A model generated the notes under the pieces. That model had not been told where the DNA came from, made no database searches, and saw nothing but the letters and a program-made list of their open reading frames with translations. This document shows, piece by piece, positions 63,094 through 64,000 of a stretch of DNA of 64,000 nt (positions are counted from its first letter, which is position 1; each line of letters begins with the position of its first letter). Location: assembly GCA_034430895.1 (NCBI GenBank), contig DAOUDW010000087.1, positions 4,555-68,554 on the forward strand, in the 5' to 3' direction. The translations under genes and the position numbers were made by a program. This stretch comes from WVZH01 sp034430895 (GTDB taxonomy: Bacteria > Chloroflexota > Anaerolineae > Anaerolineales > E44-bin32).

Positions 63094-64000
63094 CTACACT
63101 GGAGTATACACCCTCTCCCGCATGGCATGAGCCCTGCGACGCTTCTCCATGGTTCTCCGTTTGATCTCTTCTCTCCGATCCAGCACCTCCTTTTCACGGC
63201 CAAAATAGACATCGGCTGGCGTCAAATTGTCCAGCGCTTCATGATATCGACCATTGTTGTAGTAGTCCACGAACGCCGCTATGGCGTTATTCAGGTCCGA
63301 TGGAGAGTAGTAGTTCTCCAGCAGGACGACATTTTTCATCGAACGATGCCAACGCTCGATCTTGCCCTGCGTCATCGGATGATATGGAGCACCGCGCACA
63401 TGATCCATATGCTTGCGTTTGAGAAACCGCTCCAGATCTTTCGAAAGATAGGCTGGACCGTTGTCCGAGAGCAAACGCGGCCGGTGCCGCACACGGGCTG
63501 TTTCCAGCCCAGTTCGCTCAAGCGCCAGCTTCAAGGTTTCTTCGACGTCTTCTGCTCCCATGCTGGACGACAGCCTCCAGGCGATGATGTAGCGGGAGTA
63601 ATCGTCCAGGACGGTGGACAGGTAATACCAGCCCCAGTGATTGAAAACCTTGAAATGGGTGAAATCGGTCTGCCACAGTTCATGCACCCGCCGAGTGGGT
63701 TTCTCGAACTTCTCCCGGGCGGGCACCATCTGGAACACCGGGCTCTGGATCAAGTCAAAGCTCTTCAGAATGCGGTATACGCTGGATTCCGAGACGAAAT
63801 AGCCCTGCAGATCGGTGAATAGCCAGGCGATCTGCCTTGGAGATTTCTCCGGATGCGCAAGAGCCAATGTGACAATCTGATCTTTGACCGGGGCAGGGAT
63901 CCGGTTCCAGAACTGCCGTGGTTTGGATTGCCTGTCCAGCAAACCCTCGAAACCCTGCTCCTGGTAGCGGCAGTACCAGCGGTAGAACGTGCTGCGGGCC
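63094..64000 (-). mobile_element. DDE transposase gene of an insertion sequence, 5' end outside window
   Basis: The frame is open to the right edge (no start seen), beginning with an HTH segment (RSTFYRWYCRYQEQGFEGLL) and continuing through a retroviral-integrase-like catalytic domain. DDE residues: Asp in ELWQTDFTHFKVF, Asp in LLSDNGPAYLS and Glu in TQGKIERWHRSMK, with family-typical TVLDDYSRYIIAW. Single-frame HTH plus rve arrangement suggests IS481/IS3-like elements. GC-rich, unlike its AT-rich target. The transposase stop is at 63094-63096 and the element end lies within tens of bases of it, inside the orphan RHS tip. Confidence 0.85.

Overview
The window looks like a chromosomal stretch of a Chloroflexota bacterium, most likely Anaerolineae-like. 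That placement is an inference from protein types (a DUF951 protein, proline/threonine-linker lipoproteins, a solitary Flp pilin, GTG and TTG starts with GGAGG-type ribosome sites), not from a marker gene. No rRNA, tRNA or CRISPR array was seen. Roughly one third is ordinary housekeeping sequence; the rest is accessory DNA full of duplications, gene remnants and dispersed repeats.

Region 1 (1-9.2 kb, + strand): a co-directional block with a VirD4/TraD-like coupling ATPase cut by the window edge, several tiny genes, a DUF192 protein, a Cas4/AddB-like iron-sulfur protein, a histidine kinase and response regulator, a DnaB/KaiC-like ATPase, a prepilin peptidase and an SH3-like lipoprotein. It reads as a DNA-transfer or pilus module with its own two-component control. 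Region 2 (9.2-24 kb): duplicated accessory genes, including two beta-propeller lipoproteins, an SH3 cassette present three times, two copies of a roughly 100-base structured leader, a methyltransferase, a sulfatase-modifying-factor-like lipoprotein, a secreted 1020-residue protein followed by an array of membrane-protein/small-protein pairs alternating with truncated copies of its 3' end, and a serine hydrolase. Region 3 (24-28 kb): a Fur-type regulator, a strong palindromic operator and a FecCD-type ABC importer preceded by a broken FmdE-family gene.

Region 4 (28.5-39 kb): mostly housekeeping genes: kbl-like aminotransferase, GIY-YIG protein, TyrA-like dehydrogenase, HD protein, site-2-type protease, DUF951, Flp pilin, EthD, YbaK, M23 peptidase, AAC(3)-family acetyltransferase, metG and pterin dehydratase. 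Region 5 (39.7-54.1 kb): one gene of about 4810 codons encoding a secreted RHS/YD-repeat giant with a laminin-B-like N-terminus, glycine-rich segments, Ig-like domains, twelve two-cysteine repeats of about 82 residues spliced into the YD shell, an RHS core end and a tip resembling a papain/C39-type cysteine peptidase. Region 6 (54.1-64 kb): a defence-like island (patatin, a HEPN-like fragment, a restriction-modification operon, an HTH-nuclease) between two copies of a repeat of about 170 bases, then an orphan RHS tip cut by a DDE transposase gene that leaves the window.

The most interesting candidates are the secreted-protein/membrane-protein cassette array at 14.85-20.9 kb, which has the layout of a toxin-immunity locus with orphan modules, and the repeat-bearing RHS giant with an AT-rich tip and a displaced second tip about 8 kb downstream. 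The dispersed TGGCCGAAAATG-type motifs repeatedly sit exactly where genes are truncated and probably mark old insertion-sequence ends.
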